Source: an uncultured Methylococcaceae bacterium (GTDB taxonomy: Bacteria > Pseudomonadota > Gammaproteobacteria > Methylococcales > Methylococcaceae). Taken from it: a stretch of DNA of 43,227 nt. The stretch spans positions 1 to 43,227 of the forward strand of contig CAIZPP010000083.1 in assembly GCA_903934875.1 (NCBI GenBank). Direction: 5' to 3'. Made by a program: the position numbers and the translations under genes. This document shows, piece after piece, positions 1 through 8,412 of the stretch; positions within the stretch are counted from its first letter, which is position 1; each line of letters opens with the position of its first letter. The notes under the pieces were generated by a model. The model did no database searches and was not told where the DNA came from. It worked only from the letters and a program-made list of their open reading frames with translations.

Positions 1-333
1 CAAGTGCTTGATTCAGATCACTTGCCAACCTGCAGTTTCCTGTATTTTGATATGGGGACACTTATCGCGGCTTCGAGTTTGCCATCCTTGGACGCTGGAT
101 GCATACGGGACATCCGTTTCCCGTACCCTTCGGGCGGCGAAGCCGTGCAAATCGGCTATCCTGCCGATTTGTCCGGCATCCATGACCGGAATGGCGGAGT
201 TATTTCAAACATCGGCATTTGTATATAACGATGATACGGACGGCGGGTGGGCTACGGTGCGCGTCAAGCGCGATAGTGAATGGGCAGGTTTTTCCCATAC
301 GCAGCTAGCCCACCCTACGGTTTTGCCGATGTG
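1..333. other. Intergenic sequence with two hairpins, no supported gene
   Basis: Short open frames run through this stretch, but none has a recognisable protein or a ribosome binding site. Two inverted repeats are visible. A 9-bp-stem hairpin lies at 148-171 (CAAATCGGC / GCCGATTTG). A longer one spans 245-315 with arms GGGTGGGCTA and TAGCCCACCC. The second leads into the family G end at 334-346, so the region is probably the inside of a short repetitive element whose left end is outside the window. Confidence 0.5.
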
Positions 334-346
334 TGCGTAACATCAG
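334..346. repeat. Family G terminal repeat, right end
   Basis: The 13-mer TGCGTAACATCAG matches the right terminus of the complete family G element at 43087-43224. Its reverse complement, read on through CACACATCGGCAAAACC, closely matches 1913-1940 (CTGATATTACGCACACGTC...). The two ends therefore belong to related elements lying on either side of the gene at 382-1848 and extending away from it. Confidence 0.6.
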
Positions 347-381
347 TTTATTATAAACTATTGTATAGAGTGGCTAGCCAT

Positions 382-1848
382 TCACTTCTTCTGCCCCTCC
401 TTGGGCAAGGCAAACCCAGCCAGGCCATTGTCGGTGAGCCTTAGCGTGAACGACCAAGGCCCGCCACCGGGGAACAGCCCCAAATCTTTTTTTTCCGGGG
501 GCGCAATCTGCCAGCCCAGAGCGTTCATCCGGGGTTCCATTAGGGAGGAGAGATCGTTGGCGACGGCGGGTTTCAAGGCCGTGCCATCCACCACGACGGT
601 ATCCCTTTCCGTAACAATCCGCTCCAACACCAGATCATCCGACCGATGCAGCGCCAACTCCCGCAACAACACGGTCGGACGCTGGCGCAAGATATCCAAC
701 ACCAGAGGCAGAGAGGCATGTTGCCCCTTGGTTTTGTCCATAGCCTTGGCTATCCCATCGCGCTTTTCCTGTTGTTTGTGGATGGCCTCGTTTAAGCCTT
801 TGATTTGCTCTTCTGTTTTTTTCAGTCGGTCGCGTTCCACTTCCGCCACATGGCGCTGCTGGCTGTACCAAGCGTAATGGGCCAGACAGAGCAGGAGTGC
901 GGCGGTGGCCAGGCCTATGCTCATGTTCAGTTCTTGTTCGGGGCTGACCGTGGGCCGGAAAAACGGCACAGCGGATACGTCGCTAGTGGCGATCACGCTG
1001 GCCCAGGCATGCAGCCACCCGTCCAAGTCATCCCGGTTGTCCAGGCTGAGCGGGGTGTCGCCGAGCAGCGGTGCGTTCAGGCCGCGGACAGTGACCAGGG
1101 TTTCGATGCCTTGGTTGAACCCTAGCGCTTTCAGCCAACGCTCCAACTCAGTTTCCAAGCGTTTCGCTGACACTTCCTGAAAGCTTTGCACCCGCAGCAC
1201 ACCCGACTCGTTACCCTGCAAACCGACCACGCCATTGGCCCAAAATTCCAAGCGCGCCCACAGGCCGGGCCGTGCGCCCTGGTTTAAGCGCCTAGGCACC
1301 GCGCCGGCGTAGGCCAAGCCATACAAACGGCAACCGGCTTTCCTCACCGCCTTCTGCAATAGCTCAAACACCTTGGCCGGTGCCAGGCTGACGGCATAAT
1401 TGTTCATGCCGTCCTCCTCGTCCATCAGGCTATAGGCCAGTTCCTTATTCTCCACCGCGATACCCGCCACCTGTTCCAGTTCGAACAACAGTGCCTGGCG
1501 CAGTTGCTCCGGTTTCACGTCGGCGACTTGGAATGTGGGCAGACTTAAGAAAGTATAATATGGCAGCCCTTCATATAGCACCCATAGCTTGCGCGCCGGA
1601 CGCGGCAGGATCATCAATGCGCGTGGCAGCAGTGTAGGCAAGGCTTCCGCCGAGGCGCAATCGCAATCGACCACCAAAGGGTTGCCTAGCAACAGGCCAT
1701 GCCGGTCAATGTCGATACGCACTAGGCGCTTGCTACTCGCATAGACTAGCGTATGTTCCTGGCTGTTGCCGCGCAGCCTGTCACGGGTTTTTTTGAACCG
1801 TGTGCGCAGTTTGCGCAGCAGCTTGAATGGGATGGGGGGCAGGTGCAC
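382..1848 (-). CDS. PilM/PilN- or GspL-like pilus/secretion assembly protein
   Basis: A 488-residue protein. About 310 N-terminal residues are soluble and would be cytoplasmic. One hydrophobic segment follows (near LNMSIGLATAALLLCLAHYAW), then a charged coiled-coil stretch (VERDRLKKTEEQIKGLNEAIHKQ begins it) and a small C-terminal domain of PilN/GspL type. This order (actin-like PilM/GspL cytoplasmic domain, single membrane helix, periplasmic ferredoxin-like domain) is that of GspL or a PilM-PilN fusion, which form the inner-membrane platform of type II secretion or type IV pili. A pseudopilin gene on the same strand lies 500 bp upstream, which supports the role. The assignment rests on architecture; I see no diagnostic motif. 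A MshI-like protein is an alternative. Confidence 0.55.
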   Translation of the reverse strand: MHLPPIPFKLLRKLRTRFKKTRDRLRGNSQEHTLVYASSKRLVRIDIDRHGLLLGNPLVVDCDCASAEALPTLLPRALMILPRPARKLWVLYEGLPYYTFLSLPTFQVADVKPEQLRQALLFELEQVAGIAVENKELAYSLMDEEDGMNNYAVSLAPAKVFELLQKAVRKAGCRLYGLAYAGAVPRRLNQGARPGLWARLEFWANGVVGLQGNESGVLRVQSFQEVSAKRLETELERWLKALGFNQGIETLVTVRGLNAPLLGDTPLSLDNRDDLDGWLHAWASVIATSDVSAVPFFRPTVSPEQELNMSIGLATAALLLCLAHYAWYSQQRHVAEVERDRLKKTEEQIKGLNEAIHKQQEKRDGIAKAMDKTKGQHASLPLVLDILRQRPTVLLRELALHRSDDLVLERIVTERDTVVVDGTALKPAVANDLSSLMEPRMNALGWQIAPPEKKDLGLFPGGGPWSFTLRLTDNGLAGFALPKEGQKK

Positions 1849-1912
1849 GATTAATCGGTTATGGTGTTGGCAGATTGCTGGATTCTAACATAGGGGACGT
1901 TTGCCTTATTAG

Positions 1913-1925
1913 CTGATATTACGCA
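1913..1925. repeat. Family G terminal repeat, left end
   Basis: CTGATATTACGCA differs at one base from the 43087-43099 family G end (CTGATGTTACGCA). No matching right end is visible before the pseudopilin gene, so this is a partial or decayed copy. Confidence 0.5.
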
Positions 1926-2055
1926 CACGTCGGCAAAACCATAGGATGGGAAGAGTAAAGCGAAATCCATCACTTCACGTCACGGCAAGGCGGAGAACCC
2001 CGAATGATGGGTTTCGGCTTCCCTGCCTCTACCCATCCTTCTACGGCCCTGTCAC

Positions 2056-2123
2056 GTCGGGTTACGGTGCGCACGGTGGCATGTGATTATGGGCAAGATT
2101 TTCCTGTGCGCACCTAACCCGAC
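2056..2123. repeat. Inverted repeat, GTCGGGTTA / TAACCCGAC type
   Basis: The arms GTCGGGTTACGGTGCGCAC (2056-2074) and GTGCGCACCTAACCCGAC (2106-2123) pair over almost their full length around a 31-base loop. It resembles the dispersed hairpin repeats common between genes in gammaproteobacteria. It sits inside the 500-bp gene-free stretch 1849-2349, which holds only repeats. Confidence 0.65.
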
Positions 2124-2143
2124 CTTATATCTACGGTCTATCC

Positions 2144-2161
2144 GATGTTGAAAACGCTGTA
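2144..2161. repeat. Family E solo terminus (IHF-type end)
   Basis: GATGTTGAAAACGCTGTA is identical to the right terminus of E8 (33641-33658). No partner TACAGCG end occurs within 200 bp upstream, so this is a solo or decayed end. Confidence 0.6.
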
Positions 2162-2226
2162 ATAGCAAAAACCACGGCTGGAGCCGACTTGGCCTGTCCG
2201 GCTGCAACCATGGTTTTGAGGGTGGT

Positions 2227-2266
2227 GTCGCGGTGCGGAGCCTAGCGCACCGCGACTTGTTTTATT
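2227..2266 (+). terminator. Strong hairpin followed by T-rich tract
   Basis: A perfect 11-bp stem (GTCGCGGTGCG / CGCACCGCGAC, 2227-2256, 8-base loop) is followed on the plus strand by TTGTTTTATTT. This has the form of an intrinsic terminator, but no plus-strand gene precedes it. It lies 94 bp past the stop of the minus-strand pseudopilin, so in that direction it is only a stem without a U-tract. It could equally be part of a repeat. Confidence 0.45.
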
Positions 2267-2349
2267 TCAGCCCAGTCTGTTTGGCTTCATCCTTGTGTAC
2301 AGTAGGCTGGCTTAGGTTCCAAGTCCAAATAGCTTGAGATTCGACTTAG

Positions 2350-3213
2350 CTATTGGTTAAAACCGGCGATGTTGTTAGAAAGACTCTGCCATCCATCGGT
2401 AGTATCCGAGGCGTGAGCAATACCAATCAGTTGTGCGGGGGCGACGTTAGTTGTAGCCGTATCCACCAAGAATGCGGCTAGGAACCGGCCATAGGTTACG
2501 TTCTCATTGGCAACCGCCTTGTCACTGAAATACACTGGAGCACTGGAAAGGGTAACGCCTACTGCTGAATTATCCTGTCCGACACCAAATACGATAACTG
2601 CTTTTGTGCCTGAGTTATCGGAATTGTTTGGCAGAACTTGAGCTGACGGATAGAACAGATTATAGATCGTTAGCCCAGGGGTGACAGTATTACTATCCGT
2701 GACAAATTTTGTTTGTGCACTAACCAAATTGTTAAGTCTAGCTGTGGCAAAGGTTGGGTTAATCGAGTTAGTCGGCGTACCATCCGGATTAGTAGCCTGT
2801 TGACCTGCTTGATTCCAAGCAACATTGTAGATGCCCGCTAATTGCAAGGATTTCTGGATAGCTGGATTGCTAGAGAGTAACCCAAAATTCTGAGGAACTC
2901 CCGTAATATTATTCTTTGTCCAGTAGCTATCATCCAAATCTGAAGCCATAACAGAACCTGTACCCGGTGTCAGTGTTTCTAAGTTCTGCGGATAGGCCCC
3001 TTTCAAGGCTTGGTATTGCAGCAATGCAGATGCCAAGCTATTGCCAGCATCGGCGCTCGTGGCATGATGAGTCTTCCCGATAAACCCGCCCGCATAGGGC
3101 AGCAGCAGACCGGCCAGTCCTACCAAGACCAGTAGCACGACCGCCAATTCGATCAGGGTCAGGCCCCGTTGGCGGAACGATTTTTTTAAGAGTTTGTTTG
3201 TGTCGGCGTTCAT
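2350..3213 (-). CDS. Type IV pseudopilin-like protein, prepilin N-terminus
   Basis: A 287-residue protein with a class III signal: a short basic leader ending in RQRG, then LTLIELAVVLLVLVGLAGLL. PilD/GspO-type peptidase would cleave after Gly17 and methylate the next residue, and Glu at +5 is present. The remaining 250 residues are a polar, Asn/Thr-rich globular domain I do not recognise, long for a major pilin. The start has a GAGG 9 bases upstream. The gene lies upstream of the GspL/PilM-N-like gene on the same strand, so it may encode a minor pilin or pseudopilin of the same machine. A long repeat-filled gap separates them, so co-transcription is uncertain. Confidence 0.8.
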   Translation of the reverse strand: MNADTNKLLKKSFRQRGLTLIELAVVLLVLVGLAGLLLPYAGGFIGKTHHATSADAGNSLASALLQYQALKGAYPQNLETLTPGTGSVMASDLDDSYWTKNNITGVPQNFGLLSSNPAIQKSLQLAGIYNVAWNQAGQQATNPDGTPTNSINPTFATARLNNLVSAQTKFVTDSNTVTPGLTIYNLFYPSAQVLPNNSDNSGTKAVIVFGVGQDNSAVGVTLSSAPVYFSDKAVANENVTYGRFLAAFLVDTATTNVAPAQLIGIAHASDTTDGWQSLSNNIAGFNQ

Positions 3214-3519
3214 GATTGTTTACCTCAATACTATGCAAGCAGTTCAACATAAATAAAGACCAAAGCTACGGTCAAGGGGTTTGCTTGCACTTACCACGAT
3301 GGCCGGGGGTTCACCTAGTTGCGCACTCTCCCGGACTTGGTCAGGTTCTTCAGTTAGGTGTCTACACAATGCTTGTTTGGGCGTTGGCCTGTAGGACTTC
3401 GTCCAACACGGCACAGTCCGTATCACTGAATCGCTAGGGGCTGTTTAGCCTCTTTTCAATCCAAGTACTGAGCATAAGCTGTGCCGTAGTATAGCTTACA
3501 GGGTGTTCGGTTCAGTTGT
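3214..3519. other. Gene-free stretch upstream of pseudopilin
   Basis: No gene is supported. On the minus strand, 3244-3426 reads as an open frame containing GEPPAIVVSAS, faintly like the C-terminus of FlhA/SctV export-gate proteins, but no conserved flanking sequence follows. The pseudopilin promoter is presumably here; I see no convincing -35/-10 or sigma-54 pair. Confidence 0.35.
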
Positions 3520-3651
3520 GGGTGCGATTAAAAGTGATGCGGGAGTCCAAGGCCTGCCTTGCGAGGCTATCTAAAGGCAAGGCAGGCCTTCCAATCCCGG
3601 TGTAAATTCAACGGCCACTCGGATTCGTCTGCATCACGTTTAATCGCACCC
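3520..3651. repeat. Family F miniature inverted-repeat element, copy 1
   Basis: A 132-bp element with termini GGGTGCGATTAAAAGTGAT and ATCACGTTTAATCGCACCC. The inside carries a GC-rich inverted segment, CAAGGCCTGCCTTGCGAGG ... AAGGCAAGGCAGGCCTT. It is the same element and orientation as 6599-6729, and inverted relative to 41384-41514. There is no coding capacity, which fits a MITE. Confidence 0.85.
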
Positions 3652-3786
3652 TTAAGTTGTTGATATGAGGCAAAGGCCGGAATATAAATGATAAGATGGG
3701 CAAAGGCTGCTAGGCCGTGCCCATCAAACCGCACCGACTTTTCGATGTGCCCTCACCCCCCCAAACCGGCTCCGCCCCTCGCTTAG

Positions 3787-3837
3787 CTCTCCCCCGAGGG
3801 AGAGGGGCTTTTCTCCCTACTCCTCACGGGAGTAGGG
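3787..3837. repeat. Two adjacent hairpins in CTCTCCC-type repeat
   Basis: Two small perfect stems lie side by side: CTCTCCC/GGGAGAG (3787-3804) and CCCTACTCC/GGAGTAGGG (3815-3837). A related sequence occurs inside the TIR element at 32086-32173. The gene-free stretch continues to 4401 and shows no supported gene; a 68-codon minus-strand frame at 3853-4059 is largely composed of repeat sequence. Confidence 0.55.
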
Positions 3838-4401
3838 TCGGGGATGAGGGCTTTAAAGCTTTAATTTAATAGCTTTGCGGCTGGAGCCTTTCGGGCGAAC
3901 TCCGTTCGACCAGATTAGCTCCCGGCGGATTTGTCCCGGAGGGAGAGTGAGTTTGAATTTTGCTTTACTTCCGTAACGCCCCACATCCGTTTCAGTACAT
4001 CCAGTGTCGTGGTTAGGCGACAGAAGGAGAGGGTGGAAATAATTCAAGTAATCAATCAATAATAATTATTTGCTTATTTTCTGGCGGGTGCTTGTCGTCA
4101 ACATTGGACAGGCTTAGGGCGAACGGGGAATGTTTAACTTAATGGCTTTTGGGTTAGCGCTTCGGAATCAAGAAATTCTTCTGTCGCCTGCGCCAGACTA
4201 AATGATATCAACACTGGCCCACTCCCCTGTTCATGCAAACCATCTACCAATTCGGCACATGGCTATTATAGTGTGAACGGGTAATTGTGCTCTCCAACTG
4301 CCGAATTTCGGTGAATCTAGGGTTCGGCTGGTTTTGGCGAGTTGGCATTAGAAAGGGTGCTAGCAATTAAAATACCAAACGTGCGGCCAAAAGTTAAGTT
4401 T

Positions 4402-4562
4402 TACAGCGTTTTAATCTTAAAAATATACCTAAACAGCCATTCTGTTAACCCTTCAGGTTAACCGAATATCATGTGTTATAATACCAACTATCAAGTAACT
4501 CTTTGATGTTGAGAACGCTGTATTGATGTTAAAAACGCTGTATTGATGTTGAAAACGCTGTT
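4402..4562 (+). repeat. Family E element E1, forward, with triplicated end
   Basis: The core element runs 4402-4522 (121 bp) from TACAGCGTTTTAATCTTAAA to TTGATGTTGAGAACGCTGTA. The internal palindrome GTTAACCCTTCAGGTTAAC defines subfamily A. The 20-bp right end is then repeated twice more in tandem at 4523-4542 and 4543-4562. The last copy overlaps the stop codon of the minus-strand gene ending at 4561. A TATAAT hexamer lies at about 4477 inside the element. Confidence 0.85.
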
Positions 4563-6537
4563 AGGGCTTCCACCCAATATCTGGTAAGGTAAAAGCAAAC
4601 CGCTCGCCAGGCACATGCTTTAAGTCATCCAATTTTTGCATTTCTAGCAGGATCGCCTGTTTTTGCGGTGCGTTAGCCGCCGTATCATCAATCAAGCCGT
4701 CAATTTTCCTCCAAAATGCCCGCACCTGTTTTATGTCGTCGATGATATAGGCTCTATTCAATCCATCGGCCAAAACATCGCGGGCTAGGGCCGAATCCCC
4801 CGCTGTTTCCAAGGCATTGGCCAGTTCCAAGCGGGTGTCTAGTTGATACGGGTCTATGGCCAAGGACTGTCGCAAGTGACGGACGATCTCAACGGGCTGG
4901 CCCGGCAATAGCATTAATAATTCCGCTTGGCATTTGCCAATGAGTGCAACGTATGGATTGCTTAGGCCTGCTTGATCAAATCTGTCCATCGCGTAATGAA
5001 TCAACTGGTCGCGTTCGGCAAGTGGCAATCTGTCCGGTTCTTTCTGGATTAAACTGAGAATATACCAGCCTTGGTTGAGTTGAAACTGCTTGATGAAAGG
5101 CAGGATGCGCTGCACCTTGCCGTATTCTTGGAAAACCTCCAATGGCGGTCTGCTTAAATCGACATCGCCCATCATCCTAAAACCTATTGCTAGATTGTAT
5201 AGGCCCACCGCTAGAAACAAGGTCAGGGCAGTCAAAATGCTGAAATAGCCGGCCACGGTGAATTTTTCCCGCATCGGTATGCTGAGGATGCCGGTTTTGC
5301 TAAGTTGGGAGTAGCGCCAGCCTAGGCGTCCGGCATAGGCACCGAGCAGGATCAGCATTGGGGACTGGTAGAGCAGAAAATCGACGCCCGCGTGGAGTAG
5401 CAGGCTCAGGCAAGCCAAGCTTAGGCCCAAATCGGTAAAGCGTTGATCGGCTGCTTGGGCGAAGCGGAACAAACGCCAACCTAGCCAAATCAACGCAGCC
5501 AGCCAAGCCAGGCATAACAGCAAGCCAATCGGGCCTAATTCGATCAAAAATTGCAAATAGTCGTTATGCACATAATGCCCCTCCTCGACATGCAGTGCGG
5601 GACGATAGCGTGGATATAACCAATGATACATGCCCATTCCCCAGCCCAGCCAAGGGCGGTCCAAGTACATATGCCAGCCAGCAGACCATAGGTATTCGCG
5701 CCCTGAACCCAAGGTATTCAAGTCCGTGATGCCCTCGGGCGTACTCACTGCGGCCAAGCGTTGTGCCAGCAAGCCGCCGTGCAGCACATCCGCAAGCGCA
5801 TAACCACCGGCAACCCAGGCTAGTGTTAACGCTATGCCCCAGTAAGCACGCTGCTCATTGCGGTAAGCCATAAACAATAGTGCCAAGCCGATGGCTAGTG
5901 CGAACAGACTGCCGCGACCCTGCCCCAGTGCCATGCCAAACGCGCAACTAGCCAGAAACAAGCCCAGCAACACAGGCTTCCAACCCTGCACGATTTGGCG
6001 CAGGTACACCGCGCAGTAAGGCAACAGAATCGCGCCGAGAAATGCGCTATTGGTGTTCCAGTTTAGCAAAAAGCCGGCGGGACGTTCGATTTTCAACACA
6101 AACGCTTGAAAAGAAGTCATCGCCACGACCAGCAGTGCCAAGGGTATCAGCAAGCGCCGAAAATACAGCCATTGCCGCTCAGTAGCCCAAAAACTCAAGA
6201 GTATGGCGAACAAACCACAGGAAAAGGTTAGCATGATCAGAAAGCCCTGCTCAGGCATCGGTGACCAGGCTATGGATAGCGCGATCCAAGCGGCAAAAGC
6301 TAGAAACCATAGGAAGAAGGGGTGGCTGGGCAAGCTCAGCTCAGTGTGATAGCTACGGAACAGTTTGATTATGATCAGGCTGAGCAATAAGGACAAAGCG
6401 ACGATTTGCCGGTAAAAGCTGGATTCATAGCCATGCACAGTCAGCGCAAAAAACAAGGCAAGCACCGCCAGCGTCGCCAGCGTAAAATCAAACACAGGCT
6501 GCAAACGGGGACGGGTAAAAACAGCGAGAAGATTCAT
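4561..6537 (-). CDS. Wzy/WaaL-family O-antigen polymerase or ligase with C-terminal repeats
   Basis: A polytopic membrane protein of about 658 residues with roughly a dozen hydrophobic segments over its first two thirds. It ends in a soluble region of helical repeats, TPR-like (AIDPYQLDTRLELANALETA). The Wzy_C/O-antigen ligase signature is visible: GSGREYLWSAGWHMYLDRPW, then GWGMGMYHWLYPRYRP and HYVHNDYLQFLIELG. Such proteins polymerise or ligate undecaprenyl-linked glycans at the periplasmic face. The open frame extends upstream to 6690, but that part lies in a family F repeat. I chose the ATG at 6537 because GGAAA precedes it by 7 bases; ATG 6549 is the alternative. The stop codon overlaps the family E terminus. 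No Wzx flippase is seen nearby, so ligase is as likely as polymerase. Confidence 0.8.
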   Translation of the reverse strand: MNLLAVFTRPRLQPVFDFTLATLAVLALFFALTVHGYESSFYRQIVALSLLLSLIIIKLFRSYHTELSLPSHPFFLWFLAFAAWIALSIAWSPMPEQGFLIMLTFSCGLFAILLSFWATERQWLYFRRLLIPLALLVVAMTSFQAFVLKIERPAGFLLNWNTNSAFLGAILLPYCAVYLRQIVQGWKPVLLGLFLASCAFGMALGQGRGSLFALAIGLALLFMAYRNEQRAYWGIALTLAWVAGGYALADVLHGGLLAQRLAAVSTPEGITDLNTLGSGREYLWSAGWHMYLDRPWLGWGMGMYHWLYPRYRPALHVEEGHYVHNDYLQFLIELGPIGLLLCLAWLAALIWLGWRLFRFAQAADQRFTDLGLSLACLSLLLHAGVDFLLYQSPMLILLGAYAGRLGWRYSQLSKTGILSIPMREKFTVAGYFSILTALTLFLAVGLYNLAIGFRMMGDVDLSRPPLEVFQEYGKVQRILPFIKQFQLNQGWYILSLIQKEPDRLPLAERDQLIHYAMDRFDQAGLSNPYVALIGKCQAELLMLLPGQPVEIVRHLRQSLAIDPYQLDTRLELANALETAGDSALARDVLADGLNRAYIIDDIKQVRAFWRKIDGLIDDTAANAPQKQAILLEMQKLDDLKHVPGERFAFTLPDIGWKP

Positions 6538-6598
6538 CAAGATTTCCATGTATTGTTCAGAATTGCGTAGACCGAGTCGATCTAGGGCTGTGTGAAAC

Positions 6599-6729
6599 GG
6601 GTGCGAATAAAAGTGATTCGGGAGTGCAAGGCCTGCCTTGCGAGGGCATTTAAAGGCAAGGCAGGCCTTGCACTCCAGGTATAAATTCAAAGACTGCCCG
6701 GTTCGTCTGCATCACTTTTAATCGCACCC
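6599..6729. repeat. Family F miniature inverted-repeat element, copy 2
   Basis: A 131-bp copy with ends GGGTGCGAATAAAAGTGAT and ATCACTTTTAATCGCACCC, in the same orientation as copy 1. It lies in the divergent intergenic region between the Wzy/WaaL-like gene and wcaJ, so it separates or contains their promoters. Confidence 0.85.
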
Positions 6730-6822
6730 TTGTGAAGCCGGGGCTTGGAAACGTAAGATTTTATGGCATCATTCATGCCTTAATAGTTGTAAACTTTAAA
6801 CCCTACACGCGAAGTGATAACC

Positions 6823-8256
6823 ATGCGCTTGACCGGATATGCCCGAGAATATGCCAGCCTGCTGGTGTTTTTTACGCGGTTGCTGGACGCGGGGCTGATC
6901 TTTGCCAGTGGTGCCGCATCATTTTTCTACCTAGAACCGAGCAAAAGCTTCCCCGCCTATGACGGCTGGATGCCACAAAATTATTTGACCGCGCTAGGGG
7001 TTGCGATCTTGCTCAGTGCTTGGTGGTTTCCGTCCTTCAAGGTCTACCGCAGTTGGCGGGGTGCCAGCCTGTTTGCGGAAATCCGCCCGCTTGCCGTTGC
7101 TTGGCTGCTGTCCATGGTTGGGCTGGTGGCGTTCATCTTTTTCACCAAGACCGGCAATGAGTTTTCCCGCCACTGGCTCGGCTTGTGGTTCCTGTCCGCT
7201 TTCGCAGCGATGGTTGTCTTGCGTTTATGCTTGCGCCTGGCCTTGCTGCATGTGCGTCAGCGTGGCTACAATCTGCGCCATATCGTACTAGTCGGCGGTG
7301 CGGTCAAAAGCGCGGCCATCGCCCGCCATATTGATGCTGCGCCTTGGCTGGGTTTGGCGGTAAACGGCTATTTCGGCGAGGATGCCAGTCCGGTGAATCA
7401 AGATGCAGGAGATAATTCAACGCCGATCAAACGCTTGGGCGATCAGGTCGATTTGCAGCCATATCTGGAGCGTACCGACATCGACCAGGTCTGGATCGCC
7501 TTACCCCTGCAGGAAATAGCCAAGATCGAAGCCCTGTGCCTAGCCTTGGATAATACGCCGGTGGATGTGCTGCTGGTGCCAGATATTTCCAGTTGGCGCT
7601 TGCTCAATCATTCCATCACGCAAATCAATGGCTTGTCATTGATTAACATTACCACATCGCCGATGAACGGCAGCAATGTGTTGGTCAAGTGGCTGGAGGA
7701 CAAAGTCCTATCACTACTGATCTTGGCACTGGTTAGCCCGTTGTTGTTGTTGATTGGAGTATTGATTAAACTCACTTCGCGGGGGCCTGCCTTATACCGC
7801 CAGGAGCGCGTCGGTTGGAGCGGCAGGCGCTTTAACATGCTGAAGTTCCGTACGATGCCGTTGGGCACCGATGAACGCAATGGGAACCCGGTCTGGGGGC
7901 AGGCGCGAGCCAAGCAGACTACGCGGATCGGTGCCTTTCTGCGCAAAACCAGCTTAGACGAATTGCCACAGTTCCTCAACGTGCTGACGGGCGATATGTC
8001 CATCGTCGGGCCGCGCCCCGAGCGTCCCATATTCGTTGAGAAGTTCCGCCATGAAATCGACCATTACATGCAAAAGCATCTGGTCAAAGCCGGCATCACC
8101 GGCTGGGCGCAGGTCAACGGCTGGCGCGGTGATACCAACTTGCAAACGCGGGTGGAACATGATTTACACTACATTGAGCACTGGTCGCTCTGGCTTGATC
8201 TGAAGATCATCGTGCTGACGCTGTTCCGGGGAGTCTTGAATCGCAATGCCTATTGA
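6823..8256 (+). CDS. wcaJ: Undecaprenyl-phosphate glucose-1-phosphate transferase, WcaJ type
   Basis: A 477-residue initiating enzyme that transfers a hexose-1-phosphate from a nucleotide sugar to undecaprenyl phosphate at the inner membrane. The N-terminal half has four to five hydrophobic segments and a Rossmann-like CoA-binding-type domain (HIVLVGGAVKSAAIARHI). The C-terminal sugar-transferase domain has a membrane segment, KFRTMPLGT, the catalytic TSLDELPQFLNVLTGDMS motif with Asp-Glu, and GPRPERP, and ends in NRNAY as usual for the family. I prefer ATG 6823 over GTG 6814. The stop lies 3 bp before element E2. Its partners in this locus are probably the downstream glycosyltransferases and Wzm/Wzt. 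Confidence 0.93.
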   Translation: MRLTGYAREYASLLVFFTRLLDAGLIFASGAASFFYLEPSKSFPAYDGWMPQNYLTALGVAILLSAWWFPSFKVYRSWRGASLFAEIRPLAVAWLLSMVGLVAFIFFTKTGNEFSRHWLGLWFLSAFAAMVVLRLCLRLALLHVRQRGYNLRHIVLVGGAVKSAAIARHIDAAPWLGLAVNGYFGEDASPVNQDAGDNSTPIKRLGDQVDLQPYLERTDIDQVWIALPLQEIAKIEALCLALDNTPVDVLLVPDISSWRLLNHSITQINGLSLINITTSPMNGSNVLVKWLEDKVLSLLILALVSPLLLLIGVLIKLTSRGPALYRQERVGWSGRRFNMLKFRTMPLGTDERNGNPVWGQARAKQTTRIGAFLRKTSLDELPQFLNVLTGDMSIVGPRPERPIFVEKFRHEIDHYMQKHLVKAGITGWAQVNGWRGDTNLQTRVEHDLHYIEHWSLWLDLKIIVLTLFRGVLNRNAY

Positions 8257-8259
8257 TGT

Positions 8260-8411
8260 TACAGCGTTTTTATCTTACAAAGGATAATAATAAAGGATGC
8301 TCAATTAGACCATCTTTTGTGTGTGTGTCTTGCAAAATGATATAACCTAAAAGTAACTTTTTGATGTTAAAAATGCTGTAAAAAGTAACTATTTGACTTA
8401 AAAACGCTATT
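8260..8411 (+). repeat. Family E element E2, forward, with partial end duplication
   Basis: Subfamily B, 8260-8380 (121 bp), from TACAGCGTTTTTATCTTACA to TTGATGTTAAAAATGCTGTA. A second, degenerate copy of the right 31 bp follows at 8381-8411. The element fills almost the entire gap between the wcaJ stop (8256) and the wzm start (8413). The internal GATATAAC at about 8339 could act as a -10 box firing towards wzm. Confidence 0.85.
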
Positions 8412-8412
8412 T

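Noticed and set aside
4-340. Two overlapping plus-strand frames at the left edge as genes.
   Set aside because: They overlap in different frames, run through inverted repeats and into a family G end, and have no family resemblance.
3244-3426. Minus-strand frame with GEPPAIVVSAS, reminiscent of FlhA/SctV export-gate C-termini.
   Set aside because: Too short, no continuing homology in any frame and no ribosome binding site. A relic cannot be excluded, but it cannot be supported.
3853-4059. A 68-codon minus-strand frame as a small gene.
   Set aside because: Much of it lies in repeat-like sequence (CTCCCTCCGGGA and a GCTTTACTTCCG end). It has no recognisable protein features.
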